Source: Streptomyces sp. Ncost-T10-10d (GTDB taxonomy: Bacteria > Actinomycetota > Actinomycetes > Streptomycetales > Streptomycetaceae). Taken from it: 64,000 nucleotides of DNA. The translations under genes were made by a program, and so were the position numbers. The notes beneath the pieces are model-generated. The model was not told the origin of the DNA. It made no database searches and saw only the letters and a program-made list of their open reading frames with translations. The stretch lies in NCBI RefSeq assembly GCF_900091955.1, contig NZ_FMDF01000070.1, positions 38,640 to 102,639 on the forward strand, written 5' to 3'. Of this stretch, positions 18,027 to 27,512 are shown piece after piece. Within the stretch, counting starts at the first letter, position 1. Each line of letters starts with the position of its first letter.

Positions 18027-18130
18027 CCTTGATCGTTTTCTCCCCTTCGTCCCGGCCCGGATTTTGAGCGGCGTCCCGGAGGTGGTTGGCTCAGCACACC
18101 CCCGAACAACCGAGTGCTGGAGGAACAGCC

Positions 18131-18574
18131 ATGGCGCAGGTCGAGGCAACGACGGAGCGAGTCATCGCGGCGGACGCGGAGACGGTGTTCGACGCGCTGG
18201 CCGACTACAAAGAAGTCCGGGGCAAGGTGCTGCCCGGACACTTCAGCGAGTACGAGGTGCGTGAGGGCGGTGACGGCGAGGGCACCCTCGTCCACTGGAA
18301 GCTCCAGGCCACCAGCAAGCGGGTGCGCGACTGTCTGCTGGAGGTCACCGAGCCCACCGAGGGCCGGCTCGTGGAGAAGGACCGCAACTCCTCGATGGTC
18401 ACCACCTGGACCGTCACTCCGGCCGGTGAGGGCAAGTCGAAGGCGGTCGTGTCGACCGTCTGGAACGGCGCGGGCGGCATCGGTGGATTCTTCGAGAAGA
18501 CCTTTGCGCCCAAGGGGCTCGGGCGGATCTACGACGAGCTGCTGCAGAACCTTGCCGCCGAGGTCGAGAAGTAA
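18131..18574 (+). CDS. SRPBCC (polyketide cyclase/START-like) family protein
   Basis: 147-residue protein with the START/Bet v1 fold pattern: N-terminal strand VEATTERVIAADAETVFDAL, central strands (LVHWKLQATSKRVRDCLLEV, SSMVTTWTVTP) and a long C-terminal helix (LGRIYDELLQNLAAEVEK). These proteins bind a hydrophobic ligand in a cavity; no ligand can be named from sequence. ATG 18131 has GGAGGA upstream. It is divergent from the radical SAM gene and shares the intergenic region with the LexA box, so SOS control is possible but less likely, given the greater distance. Confidence 0.85.
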   Translation: MAQVEATTERVIAADAETVFDALADYKEVRGKVLPGHFSEYEVREGGDGEGTLVHWKLQATSKRVRDCLLEVTEPTEGRLVEKDRNSSMVTTWTVTPAGEGKSKAVVSTVWNGAGGIGGFFEKTFAPKGLGRIYDELLQNLAAEVEK

Positions 18575-18653
18575 CTCCGGCCTCTCTTGACCGGCCTCAC
18601 CGGTTCGGGTGGTTTTCTTGGCCCGTCGGTTGTGCGCCGTAGTGGCCCTCACC

Positions 18654-18668
18654 GGGGGCTAAGCCCCC
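18654..18668 (+). terminator. Short GC hairpin upstream of the MFS gene
   Basis: GGGGGC and GCCCCC around a 3-nt loop, 80 bases after the SRPBCC stop. It is a plausible terminator for that gene. Confidence 0.4.
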
Positions 18669-18761
18669 CGAGTGCGCCGTCAGCGCCCCCCGCCGCGTTT
18701 GCCCTCCCTTGTCGCGCAATGCAAGAAATGGGCGGCGCAGATGCGACGAGGGGAGCGGCAC

Positions 18762-21215
18762 GTGGTGGGTGGGATCACTCTGTTGGAGGACGAGCCGAGC
18801 GGCACGGGGGCCGCCGAGGCGGCGAACACGCCGCCCCCTGCCGCGAAAAGGACGCCGGAGGCGGAAGAAGTCGCGGTCATCGCGCCTTCCGCCGTACCGG
18901 AGACCACCTCCCGCCACATCCGGCTGGTCTTCCTCGGTCTGATGCTCACGCTGCTGCTCGCGGCGCTCGACCAGATGATCGTCGCCACCGCACTGCCGAA
19001 GATCGTCGGCGAGCTGCACGGCCTGGAGAAGATGTCCTGGGCCGTCACCGCGTACCTCCTCGCCTCCACCATCGGGCTGCCGATCTACGGAAAGCTCGGC
19101 GACCTCTTCGGTCGCAAGGGCGTCTTCCAGTTCGCCATCGTCGTCTTCGTCATCGGCTCCGCGCTGGCCGGCTGGTCCCGCACCATGGACGAACTGATCG
19201 CCTTCCGTGCCGTCCAGGGCATCGGCGGCGGCGGGCTCATGATCGGTGTCCAGGCGATCATCGCGGATGTCGTACCGCCCCGGGAACGCGGCCGGTTCAT
19301 GGGGCTCATCGGCGCAGCCTTCGGCCTCGCCTCCGTCGCGGGTCCGCTGCTCGGCGGCTTCTTCACCGACCATGCCTCCTGGCGCTGGTGCTTCTACATC
19401 AACGTCCCGTTCGGCCTGATCACCCTCGCCGTCATCACCGTCGTACTGAAACTCCCCAGGCCCACCGTCCGGCCCCGCCTCGACATCCTCGGTGCGCTGC
19501 TGCTCGCGGCCGCCTCCACCTGCCTGGTGCTCCTGACCAGCTGGGGCGGTACGGAGTACGCCTGGGGATCGCGCACCATTCTGGGGCTGGCCGCCGGAGC
19601 CGCCGGAACGGCCCTGCTGTTCATCGTCGTCGAGCACCGGGCAGCCGAACCGATCATTCCGCTGCGGCTGTTCCGTGACTCGATCTTCAATGTCACCGCG
19701 CTCGTCGGCGCGGTCGTCGGGGTCGCGCTGTTCGGCGCCGCCAGCTATCTGCCGACGTTCCTGCAGATGGTCGACGGCGCCACGGCCACCGAATCCGGGT
19801 TGCTGATGCTCCCGATGATGGGCGGCATCGTCGGCGCTTCCGTCATCTCCGGTCAGCTGATCTCCCGCACAGGCCGCTACCGCGTCCATCCGATTCTCGG
19901 CGGTGCCGTCTCGGTGGTCGGCATGTGGCTGCTTTCCCGGCTCGAAACCGACACCCCGCGGTTCGAATACAGCATCGCGCAGGCCGTGCTCGGCATCGGG
20001 ATCGGCCTGGTCATGCCGGTACTCGTGCTCGCCGTGCAGAACTCCGTGGAGCCCGCCGACCTCGGCGCCGCCACCAGTGCCAACAACTACTTCCGGCAGA
20101 TCGGCGGCAGCGTCGGCGCCGCCGTCTTCGGGACGCTCTTCGCGGGCCGCCTCGCGGACGCGCTCGCCGTCCGTCTGCCGTCCGGCGCCGACCTCCCGGA
20201 CCCCGAGTCGATCACCCCGCAGCTGGTCCATGCCATGGAGCCCGCGCTGCGCGACAGTTACATCCAGGCATACGCCGACGCGATGCCGCGAATCTTCCTC
20301 TACCTCGTGCCGGTGCTCGCGCTCGGCCTGTTCTTCGCCTTCTTCCTCAAGGAGAAACCGCTGGTGTCCCATCACAGCCCCGAAAGCGCCGCCGAGTCCG
20401 CACCGATCCCCGCCGCACGCACCACCGCTGCCGCTCCGCCACCGCCCGTCTATCTGTCGGGTGTGCCGGTGTGCGGCAGCGTCCAGCACCCCGACGGTAC
20501 GAAGGTCCCGCGCGCCGCCCTCACCCTCATCGACGTCCAGGGACAGCAGGTCGGACGGGGCGCGAGCGGGGACGACGGGCGGTACGCGCTGAGCGTGCCC
20601 GGCGCCGGCAGTTACGTCCTCATCGCCGCGGCCGGCGGCCACCAGCCGCAGGCCGTCAGTGTCACCGTGGGCGAACGGCCCGTCGAGCTCGATGTGGTGC
20701 TCGGCGGTGCGGGGCGCCTTGCCGGGACCGTCGTCACCGCCGACGGCATTCCGGTGCGCGACGCCGCCGTCACCCTCACCGATGTACGCGGCGAAGTGGT
20801 CGCGTCCACCCGCAGCGGCCGCGAAGGCGGCTATGTGATCACGGAGTTGGTGGCCGGCGAGTACACCCTCGCCGCCAGCGCTCCTGCCTTCCGGCCCGCC
20901 GCGCTGCCGGTGAGCGTGCAGGCGGCCAGGGAGACCCGGCAGGACATCGAACTCGCCGGCGGAGCGGTGCTGCGCGGCGTCGTACGGGCCAGCGGCGGCC
21001 GGCCCGTCGAGGACGCCCGGGTCACGCTCCTGGACGCGGCGGGCAATGTGGTCGACACGCTCACCACCGGGCCCGACGGCGCCTTCCGGTTCGTGGACCT
21101 GTCCACCGGCGAGTACACGGTGATCGCGGCCGGGTATCCGCCGGTGGCCACCGTTCTCCAGGTCGCGGGTGGCGGACGGACCGAACGCGACCTCCAACTG
21201 GGCCACGAGGACTGA
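18762..21215 (+). CDS. DHA2-type MFS drug/solute exporter fused to three Ig-like (CarboxypepD_reg) repeats
   Basis: 817-residue protein. Residues about 45-550 are a 14-helix major facilitator of the EmrB/QacA type: [20 protein letters not shown] in helix 1, [11 protein letters not shown] in the first cytoplasmic loop, and the [24 protein letters not shown] motif C region. After helix 14 and a Pro/Ala linker, residues about 565-817 hold three tandem beta-sandwich repeats of about 85 residues, each with the pattern G-x-V...P...A-x-V-T-L-D...G...T-x-x-D-G-x-Y/F...GEYT. The GTG start at 18762 has GAGGGGAG upstream; ATG 18741 is an alternative. The exporter part is expected to use the proton gradient. 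The role of the repeats is unknown and their predicted cytoplasmic side is odd. Confidence 0.9.
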   Translation: MVGGITLLEDEPSGTGAAEAANTPPPAAKRTPEAEEVAVIAPSAVPETTSRHIRLVFLGLMLTLLLAALDQMIVATALPKIVGELHGLEKMSWAVTAYLLASTIGLPIYGKLGDLFGRKGVFQFAIVVFVIGSALAGWSRTMDELIAFRAVQGIGGGGLMIGVQAIIADVVPPRERGRFMGLIGAAFGLASVAGPLLGGFFTDHASWRWCFYINVPFGLITLAVITVVLKLPRPTVRPRLDILGALLLAAASTCLVLLTSWGGTEYAWGSRTILGLAAGAAGTALLFIVVEHRAAEPIIPLRLFRDSIFNVTALVGAVVGVALFGAASYLPTFLQMVDGATATESGLLMLPMMGGIVGASVISGQLISRTGRYRVHPILGGAVSVVGMWLLSRLETDTPRFEYSIAQAVLGIGIGLVMPVLVLAVQNSVEPADLGAATSANNYFRQIGGSVGAAVFGTLFAGRLADALAVRLPSGADLPDPESITPQLVHAMEPALRDSYIQAYADAMPRIFLYLVPVLALGLFFAFFLKEKPLVSHHSPESAAESAPIPAARTTAAAPPPPVYLSGVPVCGSVQHPDGTKVPRAALTLIDVQGQQVGRGASGDDGRYALSVPGAGSYVLIAAAGGHQPQAVSVTVGERPVELDVVLGGAGRLAGTVVTADGIPVRDAAVTLTDVRGEVVASTRSGREGGYVITELVAGEYTLAASAPAFRPAALPVSVQAARETRQDIELAGGAVLRGVVRASGGRPVEDARVTLLDAAGNVVDTLTTGPDGAFRFVDLSTGEYTVIAAGYPPVATVLQVAGGGRTERDLQLGHED

Positions 21216-21230
21216 CCGTTGCGAGGAGGG

Positions 21231-21258
21231 GGCCGGCCGGTGGCTTCACCGGCCGGCC
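21231..21258 (+). terminator. Terminator of the MFS gene
   Basis: Perfect 12-bp stem GGCCGGCCGGTG with CACCGGCCGGCC around the loop GCTT, starting 16 bases past the stop codon. Confidence 0.75.
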
Positions 21259-21528
21259 CGGCACCGCAACGGCGCCGGGCCGTGCGTGGCCGGGTGCGCC
21301 GGGCGCACCACCCCGGGGCCCCGCGCATGGGGCAGCAGCACCACGGCACACGGCAAGACCGTCCGGTTCGAACAGGCGCTCAGCCGCATCCCGCGCCCCC
21401 GGTCGCACACCTGGTGATGGATGGCGCCACGGGCGGTGATTGCCGGGTGCGGTCTTGCCGCGGCCGCCCCGGGGCGGTAGTCCGTACCTGAGCGACATGC
21501 CTCAGGAAAAGCGGACCCGGGAGTGCGT
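21259..21528. other. Intergenic region before the methyltransferase
   Basis: About 270 bases with no convincing gene. The plus-strand frames crossing it are low quality. No clear promoter seen. Confidence 0.4.
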
Positions 21529-22260
21529 ATGGACGTGTCACAGCGTTACCGCGAGGCATGGGAGGGCTTCTGGTCCGCCACCTCGGACGCGCCCGGTGAG
21601 GCGATCTGGGACGCCGACCCCTCCCTCAGCTCCGTACCCCACAGCGAGTTGCTCCTGCCGTACGCGGACGCCTCGCTGCCCGTCGTCGACCTCGGCTGCG
21701 GGAACGGCACCCAGACCCGCTATCTCGCCACCCGTTTCCCCCGCGCGATCGGTGTGGACCTCTCGCACGCGGCGATCGCGCACGCACGCCGCGCGGACCC
21801 GGACCGCGTCGCCGAGTTCGCCCAGCTCGACCTCGTCGACGCGGAGGCCGTGGCGGCCCTGCACGAGCGGATCGGTGACACCAATGTCTATATGCGTGCG
21901 GTGATCCACCAGAGCGAGGCCGAGGCCAGGCCCTCCGTTGCCGCGGCGGTTGCGACGATGGTGGGGGAGCGGGGCCGGGCGTTCGTCGCCGAGCTGACCC
22001 CGGCCTCCAAAGATGTGCTCCAGCAGGTGGCGCAGGGGCCGGACGGCCCGCCCGAGAAGCTGCGCCGGGTCCTGGACCACGGTCTCAAGCCGGCCAGTGC
22101 CACGGAGGAGGAGGTGCCTCAGCTGCTGCGGGCGGCCGGACTGACCACGCTGGCCGGCGGTGAGACCGCCCTGGCCCAGACCGAGTATCTGCCCGACGGA
22201 ACCCGTATCGACCTGCCCGCACGCTGGTTCGTGCTGGCCGCGTCCGCCGCCGTCGGCTGA
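21529..22260 (+). CDS. Class I SAM-dependent methyltransferase
   Basis: 243-residue Rossmann methyltransferase. Motif I is VVDLGCGNGTQTRYLATRFP (residues about 51-70) and the acidic residue of motif II follows in GVDLSHAAIAHARRA. The rest is a substrate-recognition region with no recognisable family hallmark. ATG 21529 has GGGAG upstream; a GTG two codons earlier is less well placed. It is monocistronic and convergent with the acyltransferase gene. The methyl acceptor is unknown. Confidence 0.85.
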   Translation: MDVSQRYREAWEGFWSATSDAPGEAIWDADPSLSSVPHSELLLPYADASLPVVDLGCGNGTQTRYLATRFPRAIGVDLSHAAIAHARRADPDRVAEFAQLDLVDAEAVAALHERIGDTNVYMRAVIHQSEAEARPSVAAAVATMVGERGRAFVAELTPASKDVLQQVAQGPDGPPEKLRRVLDHGLKPASATEEEVPQLLRAAGLTTLAGGETALAQTEYLPDGTRIDLPARWFVLAASAAVG

Positions 22261-22299
22261 CATCGTCCGCCGGCAGCACAGGGAGCGGCGGGCGGGAGG

Positions 22300-23442
22300 T
22301 CACGGCAGCAGCCGTGGCCCCCGCTTCGCCGCGAGGTCCTCGACCCAGCCGAACAGCGCCACCGCCGCGGCGATCAGCACCCAGGCGACGGCGAACTGGA
22401 ACCACGTGCTGTCCAGCGGAAGATCCCGTTCGAGGGCCGGCACATTCCACATCAGGTCGATCAGCGGCACGCTCACCATCAGCGCGACCTCGTGCCACAG
22501 ATAGACGGTCACGGCACGGGCGTTGAAGACCTTCACGATCCGGTCCGCCACGGCATGGCGGGCCGGCCATCCGAAGTCCGGCCGGAAGCGCAGAAGCAGC
22601 AGGACGAATCCCGCGGACCACAGTGCCTGGGCGAGCGGGATGTCGTCGAGGTCGTAGGAACCGTCGATCCGGTGGTGGAAGGCCCACCAGCCGCCCGCCG
22701 CCATCAGAACGGGCGCCGAGGCCACGACGACGGCGGGGCGCAGCCGGTCGAGGACACCCTCCCGGTGTGCGAAGCCCAGCAGCCAGCAGAACAGGAAGAC
22801 CGACAGATCGCTGAGCGCACTGCCCAGACGTCCGTCCGGCACGCTCCACACCGTCGTCAGGAGCAGGACGGGGACGAGCGACAGAGCGAGGACGGGGAGC
22901 GGGGCGATCCGGAAGCCACGCAGCAGGAGGGGCGACAGCAGGACGAACCACAGGTAGGTGCGCAGATACCAGAGCACCGCCCACGCCTGTTCGCCCCATG
23001 CGTTGCCGGGTGGGTCGCCCACCGGCAGCACCCAGTACAGAACGTCGGCGCCGGGCAGCCAGCCGTGCAGCAGCATCGCCACGCCGAGCACCAGGGCGAA
23101 TGCCCACAGCGGGATCAGCAGCCTGCGCAGCCGGCCGCGGATCACCTGCCCGGCGGGGCGCTCCAGGGAACGCGCCATGAGTGATCCGGCGAGCGCGAAC
23201 ATCACACCCATCGAGGGGAAGACCAGCCCCAGCCATGGCCATTCGAAGGTGTGATAGGTCACCACGCGCACCAGGGCGAAGGCCCGCAGCGCGTCGAAAT
23301 AGCGGTCACGGCCCCCGCTTCGGGCAGCGGCGCCCGAGGGCTCGGACGGTGCGGGTTCCGGCGCACCGATGACGACGAGCGCCCCCCGTTCCTTCGTGCG
23401 CGGCGACGGGCGCGGTGCCCTCCTGCGGTGTGCGCCCGCCAT
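22300..23442 (-). CDS. Acyltransferase-3 family membrane protein
   Basis: 380-residue integral membrane O-acyltransferase with about ten hydrophobic segments. The family start is visible at about residues 47-70: DRYFDALRAFALVRVVTYHTF, with the histidine of helix 1 and the following arginine region used in acyl transfer. The last gene of a three-gene operon, it begins with TGATG overlap at the end of the deacetylase/glycosyltransferase gene and has GGAGGTG upstream. It most likely O-acylates the polysaccharide made by that protein. The polymer and acyl group are not known. The first roughly 45 residues are a charged cytoplasmic tail. Confidence 0.88.
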   Translation of the reverse strand: MAGAHRRRAPRPSPRTKERGALVVIGAPEPAPSEPSGAAARSGGRDRYFDALRAFALVRVVTYHTFEWPWLGLVFPSMGVMFALAGSLMARSLERPAGQVIRGRLRRLLIPLWAFALVLGVAMLLHGWLPGADVLYWVLPVGDPPGNAWGEQAWAVLWYLRTYLWFVLLSPLLLRGFRIAPLPVLALSLVPVLLLTTVWSVPDGRLGSALSDLSVFLFCWLLGFAHREGVLDRLRPAVVVASAPVLMAAGGWWAFHHRIDGSYDLDDIPLAQALWSAGFVLLLLRFRPDFGWPARHAVADRIVKVFNARAVTVYLWHEVALMVSVPLIDLMWNVPALERDLPLDSTWFQFAVAWVLIAAAVALFGWVEDLAAKRGPRLLP

Positions 23443-25715
23443 CAGCGCACCTCCGTGCCGGGCATGGGCGTACCGACCTCGCCGGTGCGCTTCAGCTTCT
23501 GCCAGCGCAGCCGGCCACCGGTCGCGGCGGTGACACACGAGTGGATCAGCACCAGATACATCAGCTGCCGGTAGGCCAGTTGCTGCAGCGGGAGCATCAG
23601 CAGGTAGCGGTACTTCTCACCGTCGAGGCGGAACGCGTAGGCCGCACAGACCAGTTGGACCACCAGTACGGCCAGCCAGGCCAGCAGGGACGCCCTCAGG
23701 TCCACAAAGATCATCGCGTAGACCGTGAACACATCGATCAGCGGTGCGAAGACGGGTGTGACGATCTGGAAGAGGACGACCAGCGGCATGCCGATCCGGC
23801 CGAAGCGACCTGAGGGTCCCCGGTCCGTGACCGATCCGCGGTGCTTCCAGAGCGCCTGCATCGTGCCGTAGCTCCAGCGATAGCGCTGCCGCCACAGCTG
23901 CCCCAGCGACGCGGGCGCCTCGGTCCAGGCATGTGCGTGCTCGGCATACACGACCCGCCATCCGGCCCGGTGCAGGGAGATCGTGATGTCGGTGTCCTCG
24001 GCGAGCGTGTCCTCGCTCATCCCGCCGACGGCCAGTACGGCCTCGCGACGGAACGCACCGATCGCGCCCGGGATGGTGGGCATGCAGCGCAGCAGGTCGT
24101 ACATCCGGCGGTCGAGGTTGAAGCCCATCACGTACTCGATGTGCTGCCAGGCGCCGATCAGGGTGTCGCGGTTGCCGACCTTGGCGTTTCCGGCCACCGC
24201 GCCGACCTCCGGGTCACCGAACGGCTGCACGAGCCGGCGTACGGTGTCGGGTTCGAACACGGTGTCGCCGTCCATCATGACGACGATGTCGCAACGCGCC
24301 TGCCGCACACCGTTGTTGAGCGCCGCCGACTTGCCCGCGTTCTCCTGGCGGACGACCCGGACATTGGGCAGCCCCAGCGACTCGGCGATCTCGGCGGTCT
24401 CGTCGGTCGATCCGTCGTCGACGACGATGATCTCGATCGGATGGGTGCTCGCCGCCAGCGAGTTGAGCGTATTGGCGATGCACTCCTTCTCGTTGTACGC
24501 GGGGACGATCACGCTCACCGGGACGGTGACCGCGGGCCCCCAGGTGAACCGGCCTCTGTTGCGCCGGCGGTAGTGACGCCGGGCGAGGAGGAGCATGGTG
24601 CCGAACCTGCCCATCATGGCGATTCCGACCACCACCAGCGCGGCGGCCAGGCCGGGCACGGTCCACTCCGCGACGGCCACCGCGGCGAGGAGGGCACGGC
24701 CCTCCCAGCGGGTGGCGGTGTCGGCGGTCCGGTGTGCGGCCTGGTCGGGGTTGTTCTGCAGGGCATTGCCGGGGGAAGCGTGTGCGCCGGGTATGCCTTG
24801 TGTGCTCTGGGTGCTCCGCGTGCTCCGTGTGACCTGTGCGGCCTGCGCGCCGCTGACCGTGGTGAAGGTGTAGCCCTTCGCCTTCATCTTCTTGATGTAC
24901 TGCGGCAGCGCCTTGAGTGTCTGGGCCCGATTGCCGCCCGCGTCGTGGAAGAGCACCGAAGCGCCCTTTCCGTCCTTCGGAGTGGCCCACTTGACGATCT
25001 TGCCGACGCCTGGCCGCTGCCAGTCCTCGCTGTCGGTGTCGACGAAGACGCTGGTGTAGCCCATGGCGCCGAGCTTCTTGTAGACGGGCCAGCTGTAGTT
25101 GTCGATGGCGTCGTTGGTCGAGGAGTACGGGGCGCGGAACAGCGTCGTCGTGATGCCCGCGGCGCCCGCCAGGGCAAGCTGCGTCTGGGCGATCTCGCGG
25201 GTGATGCGGGAGGAGCTCTGGTACGAGAGGTCGACGTGCGTGAACGTGTGGACGCCCACCTCGTTGCCGTCGTTGACCATCCGGCGCACGACATCCGGGT
25301 AGCGCGAGATCATCGAGCCGACCAGGAAGAATGTGCCCGGCACATCGTTGTCGTCCAGGATGTCGAGCACCTGCTCGGTCCACTCGGGGTCGGGGCCGTC
25401 GTCGAAGGTGAGCACGATCGTCTTGTCCGGCACCGATCGAGTGTGCGCGGTGCCACCCTCGAAGCTGAGGAAGGGGCCGCCGTCGAGGACGCTGTTCGGA
25501 ACCTGGCTCGCGCTCGCGTCGGAGCGGACCCGCTGGTCGTTGCCGACTTCGGCCCGCAGATAGCCGTCGAGCAGCATCACGGAGACGAGGCCGAGCAGCA
25601 GCAGAAGCGCGATGACCACCCGCGGTCCGGGGACCGCCTGACGGCCGGCACGCCCGATCCTGCCCGGTGTGGCGTGCCGTCGCCTGGCCGGGGAACGGTC
25701 GTGGGTCCGGCTCAT
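23442..25715 (-). CDS. Bifunctional polysaccharide deacetylase / family 2 glycosyltransferase
   Basis: 757-residue membrane protein with two enzymes in one chain. After one N-terminal membrane helix (about 34-50) an extracytoplasmic NodB domain begins, with TFDDGPDP (about 103) and HTFTHVDLSYQ supplying the metal-binding Asp and two His. A linker of Thr/Ser repeats and a second membrane segment lead to a processive GT2 domain: VSVIVPAYNEKECIANTL, VVDDGSTDET, MMDGDTVFEP, AEDTDITISLHRAGW and the QRYRW motif, then C-terminal helices. This is the layout of beta-glycan synthases such as the Streptomyces MatB type, which make a poly-N-acetylglucosamine-like polymer. The product here is inferred. 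It sits between a small membrane protein and an acyltransferase with overlapping ends. Confidence 0.92.
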   Translation of the reverse strand: MSRTHDRSPARRRHATPGRIGRAGRQAVPGPRVVIALLLLLGLVSVMLLDGYLRAEVGNDQRVRSDASASQVPNSVLDGGPFLSFEGGTAHTRSVPDKTIVLTFDDGPDPEWTEQVLDILDDNDVPGTFFLVGSMISRYPDVVRRMVNDGNEVGVHTFTHVDLSYQSSSRITREIAQTQLALAGAAGITTTLFRAPYSSTNDAIDNYSWPVYKKLGAMGYTSVFVDTDSEDWQRPGVGKIVKWATPKDGKGASVLFHDAGGNRAQTLKALPQYIKKMKAKGYTFTTVSGAQAAQVTRSTRSTQSTQGIPGAHASPGNALQNNPDQAAHRTADTATRWEGRALLAAVAVAEWTVPGLAAALVVVGIAMMGRFGTMLLLARRHYRRRNRGRFTWGPAVTVPVSVIVPAYNEKECIANTLNSLAASTHPIEIIVVDDGSTDETAEIAESLGLPNVRVVRQENAGKSAALNNGVRQARCDIVVMMDGDTVFEPDTVRRLVQPFGDPEVGAVAGNAKVGNRDTLIGAWQHIEYVMGFNLDRRMYDLLRCMPTIPGAIGAFRREAVLAVGGMSEDTLAEDTDITISLHRAGWRVVYAEHAHAWTEAPASLGQLWRQRYRWSYGTMQALWKHRGSVTDRGPSGRFGRIGMPLVVLFQIVTPVFAPLIDVFTVYAMIFVDLRASLLAWLAVLVVQLVCAAYAFRLDGEKYRYLLMLPLQQLAYRQLMYLVLIHSCVTAATGGRLRWQKLKRTGEVGTPMPGTEVR

Positions 25716-26128
25716 CGGGCCGCACCGGTGGTGGCGGAGACAGAGGGGGAGGCGGCGGGTGACAACTGCCCGCCCGCCCCGACGCCGGGCCGGTCGCCCG
25801 GTGGCGCCCCTTCGGTGCCCGGAGGCATGTTCCCGGCCGGCCCACCCTGCGTCGCGGGTGCGCTGTCGAAGGGCAGCAGCTGCGAGGGCGACATGGAGAC
25901 ACCTCCCACGAAGGCGAGTCCGAGCACGGCCGCGTAACCGACACAGGCGACGCCCAGTGCGATGCCCGCGCGGCGCAGCAGCCTGGCCCGGCGCCCGGAG
26001 CTGTCCACGAACACGGGCCCCTCCTGGGGTGCGGCTCCTGCCCCGGCACGGGACCTGCGCACGACGGCGTGCTTGCGACGGCGGCCGTGCGGGGTCGGAT
26101 CATTCTCGATGGCGGTGTCGGATTGCAT
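25712..26128 (-). CDS. Small single-pass membrane protein of the polysaccharide operon
   Basis: 138 residues: a basic N-terminus (RRRKHAVVRRSR), one membrane segment (about residues 52-76, RAGIALGVACVGYAAVLGLAF), then an extracytoplasmic Pro/Gly/Ala-rich tail without domain hallmarks. It overlaps the glycosyltransferase start by ATGA, so it is the first gene of the operon. No known family recognised. By position it may help assemble or anchor the synthase. The ATG at 26128 has no good ribosome site, so the start could be leaderless. Confidence 0.7.
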   Translation of the reverse strand: MQSDTAIENDPTPHGRRRKHAVVRRSRAGAGAAPQEGPVFVDSSGRRARLLRRAGIALGVACVGYAAVLGLAFVGGVSMSPSQLLPFDSAPATQGGPAGNMPPGTEGAPPGDRPGVGAGGQLSPAASPSVSATTGAAR

Positions 26129-26436
26129 GTGCGCATGCTGACGAATGGCGATGTGCGAAGTCTGGGGCTTTGCTGGCCGAATGCTGTGGATGCGCGGTCA
26201 ACCTGTTGACGAGCTGAGAGACCGGGTGCCCTCACGCTCGGGTTCGTCGCACTCCGTCCATCCTCAAATAACCATTCCTGACTGCTACTTGGGTGTCGGA
26301 AGCGCTTCTCTCCGGCTCCGGGCCGTGATTTTCCTGTGCGTGGAGGAAGGGTGGGCGTGTGAGAGGTTTTCGGTGTGTTCCGGCCCCTCTTCGTTGCCGT
26401 TCCGGGACAACCTTCACGAGAGCAGGTGCAAACACC
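26129..26436. other. Divergent promoter region between polysaccharide operon and GH18 gene
   Basis: 308 bases with lower GC in places and no gene. It contains the palindrome at 26299-26308. The promoters of both genes should lie here. Confidence 0.5.
26299..26308. promoter_or_regulatory. GAAGCGCTTC palindrome upstream of the GH18 gene
   Basis: Perfect 10-bp palindrome with central CG, about 130 bases before the GH18 start. It resembles the core of LacI-family operators that control sugar genes, but 10 bp alone is weak evidence. Confidence 0.3.
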
Positions 26437-27483
26437 ATGCGTACGTCACCGAAGCGTTCCCCCAGTGGCACGGCCGGCCCTGCGAAGCGAATCACTTCTG
26501 TTGTCGCCGGACTGCTCGCACTCCAGCTCGTCTGCTCCGCCTGCGCGACCGGCACGGCCGCGAACCAGGACCGGGGCGCAGGCCCGGAGGCCCGCCCCGG
26601 CTCCTCCACGGCCTCGACGGCGTACACCCCGTACGTCAGTGCCACGACCGCCGCCGACACGGACTCGGCCGGTTCCCCCGACACGTACAACCTCGCCTTC
26701 GTCATCGCCGACGGCGATCGCTGCACCCCGCTGTGGGGTGGCACCGCCAAGGCCGACGACAAGGCGGTGACTTCGCGCATCGCCGCGCTGACCGCGACCG
26801 GCGCGGACGTTTGGGTCTCCTTCGGCGGGGCCGCGGGGAACGAGCTCGCGCTCGCCTGCGACAGCGCCCGGGAACTGGCCGATGCCTACGCGCAGGTGCT
26901 CGACGCGGTCGGCGCGGACAAGGCCGACTTCGACATCGAGGGAGACGCGCTCACCGACCAGGCGTCGATCACCCGCCGCGACCAGGCGCTGCACCTGCTC
27001 CAGAAGGAACGGGACCTCGATGTGACGTACACCCTGCCCGTGATGCCGGACGGTCTGGAGGCGACCGGGACCGATCTGCTGAGCGACACCGCACAGCGGA
27101 ACGTCGACGTGTCCGCGGTGAACATCATGGCGATGAACTACAGCTCCTCCCACGACGGGGACATGAGCGACTACGCGCAGCAGGCCGCCGAGGCAACTCA
27201 CGACCAGCTCACCGACGTACTGGGGCTGTCGGACGCCGCGGCCTGGCGGGCGCTGCACATCACCGTGATGATCGGCGTCAACGACGTGGGCGGGGAGACG
27301 TTCACTCTCGCCGACGCGGCGTCCCTGCGCACCTTCGCCGGGCGCAAGGGAATCGGCGCGCTCTCCCAGTGGGCCACCTTTCGCGATGAGGAGTGCACCG
27401 GCGAGGACACCTCCGAGGCCGTCGACACCTGCAGCGGAGTCGCGCAGGAGGCGGGAGCGTTCGGGAGGGCGCTGGGCGGCTGA
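26437..27483 (+). CDS. Secreted GH18 (chitinase-like) protein
   Basis: 348 residues. A basic N-terminus and hydrophobic core (TSVVAGLLALQLVCSAC) form a signal sequence, with a cysteine near residue 35 that may be lipidated, although the lipobox is imperfect. The catalytic domain shows VWVSFGGAAGNELA (the SxGG strand) and KADFDIEGD, which matches the GH18 DxDxE acid/base signature, then YTLPVMPDGLE and NIMAMNYSS (the MxYD-like strand, with Asn-Tyr). GH18 enzymes hydrolyse chitin or related beta-1,4-GlcNAc polymers. No chitin-binding module is attached. ATG 26437 has CAGGTG upstream. It lies divergent to an operon that may make a GlcNAc polymer. Confidence 0.88.
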   Translation: MRTSPKRSPSGTAGPAKRITSVVAGLLALQLVCSACATGTAANQDRGAGPEARPGSSTASTAYTPYVSATTAADTDSAGSPDTYNLAFVIADGDRCTPLWGGTAKADDKAVTSRIAALTATGADVWVSFGGAAGNELALACDSARELADAYAQVLDAVGADKADFDIEGDALTDQASITRRDQALHLLQKERDLDVTYTLPVMPDGLEATGTDLLSDTAQRNVDVSAVNIMAMNYSSSHDGDMSDYAQQAAEATHDQLTDVLGLSDAAAWRALHITVMIGVNDVGGETFTLADAASLRTFAGRKGIGALSQWATFRDEECTGEDTSEAVDTCSGVAQEAGAFGRALGG

Positions 27484-27512
27484 CCGTTCGCACCGCCCCG
27501 CCCCCGTTGCCC

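Noticed and set aside
18597..21206. An 869-codon minus-strand frame opposite the MFS gene
   Set aside because: Composition is Asp/Gly/Glu/Arg-rich with no domain, typical antisense shadow of a high-GC gene; the plus strand encodes a recognisable exporter.
24783..24846. Repeated GTGCTC/GTGTGCT-like stretch, considered as a short tandem repeat or CRISPR-like array
   Set aside because: It is the codon-level repeat of the Thr/Ser linker inside the deacetylase/glycosyltransferase; units are irregular and within coding sequence.
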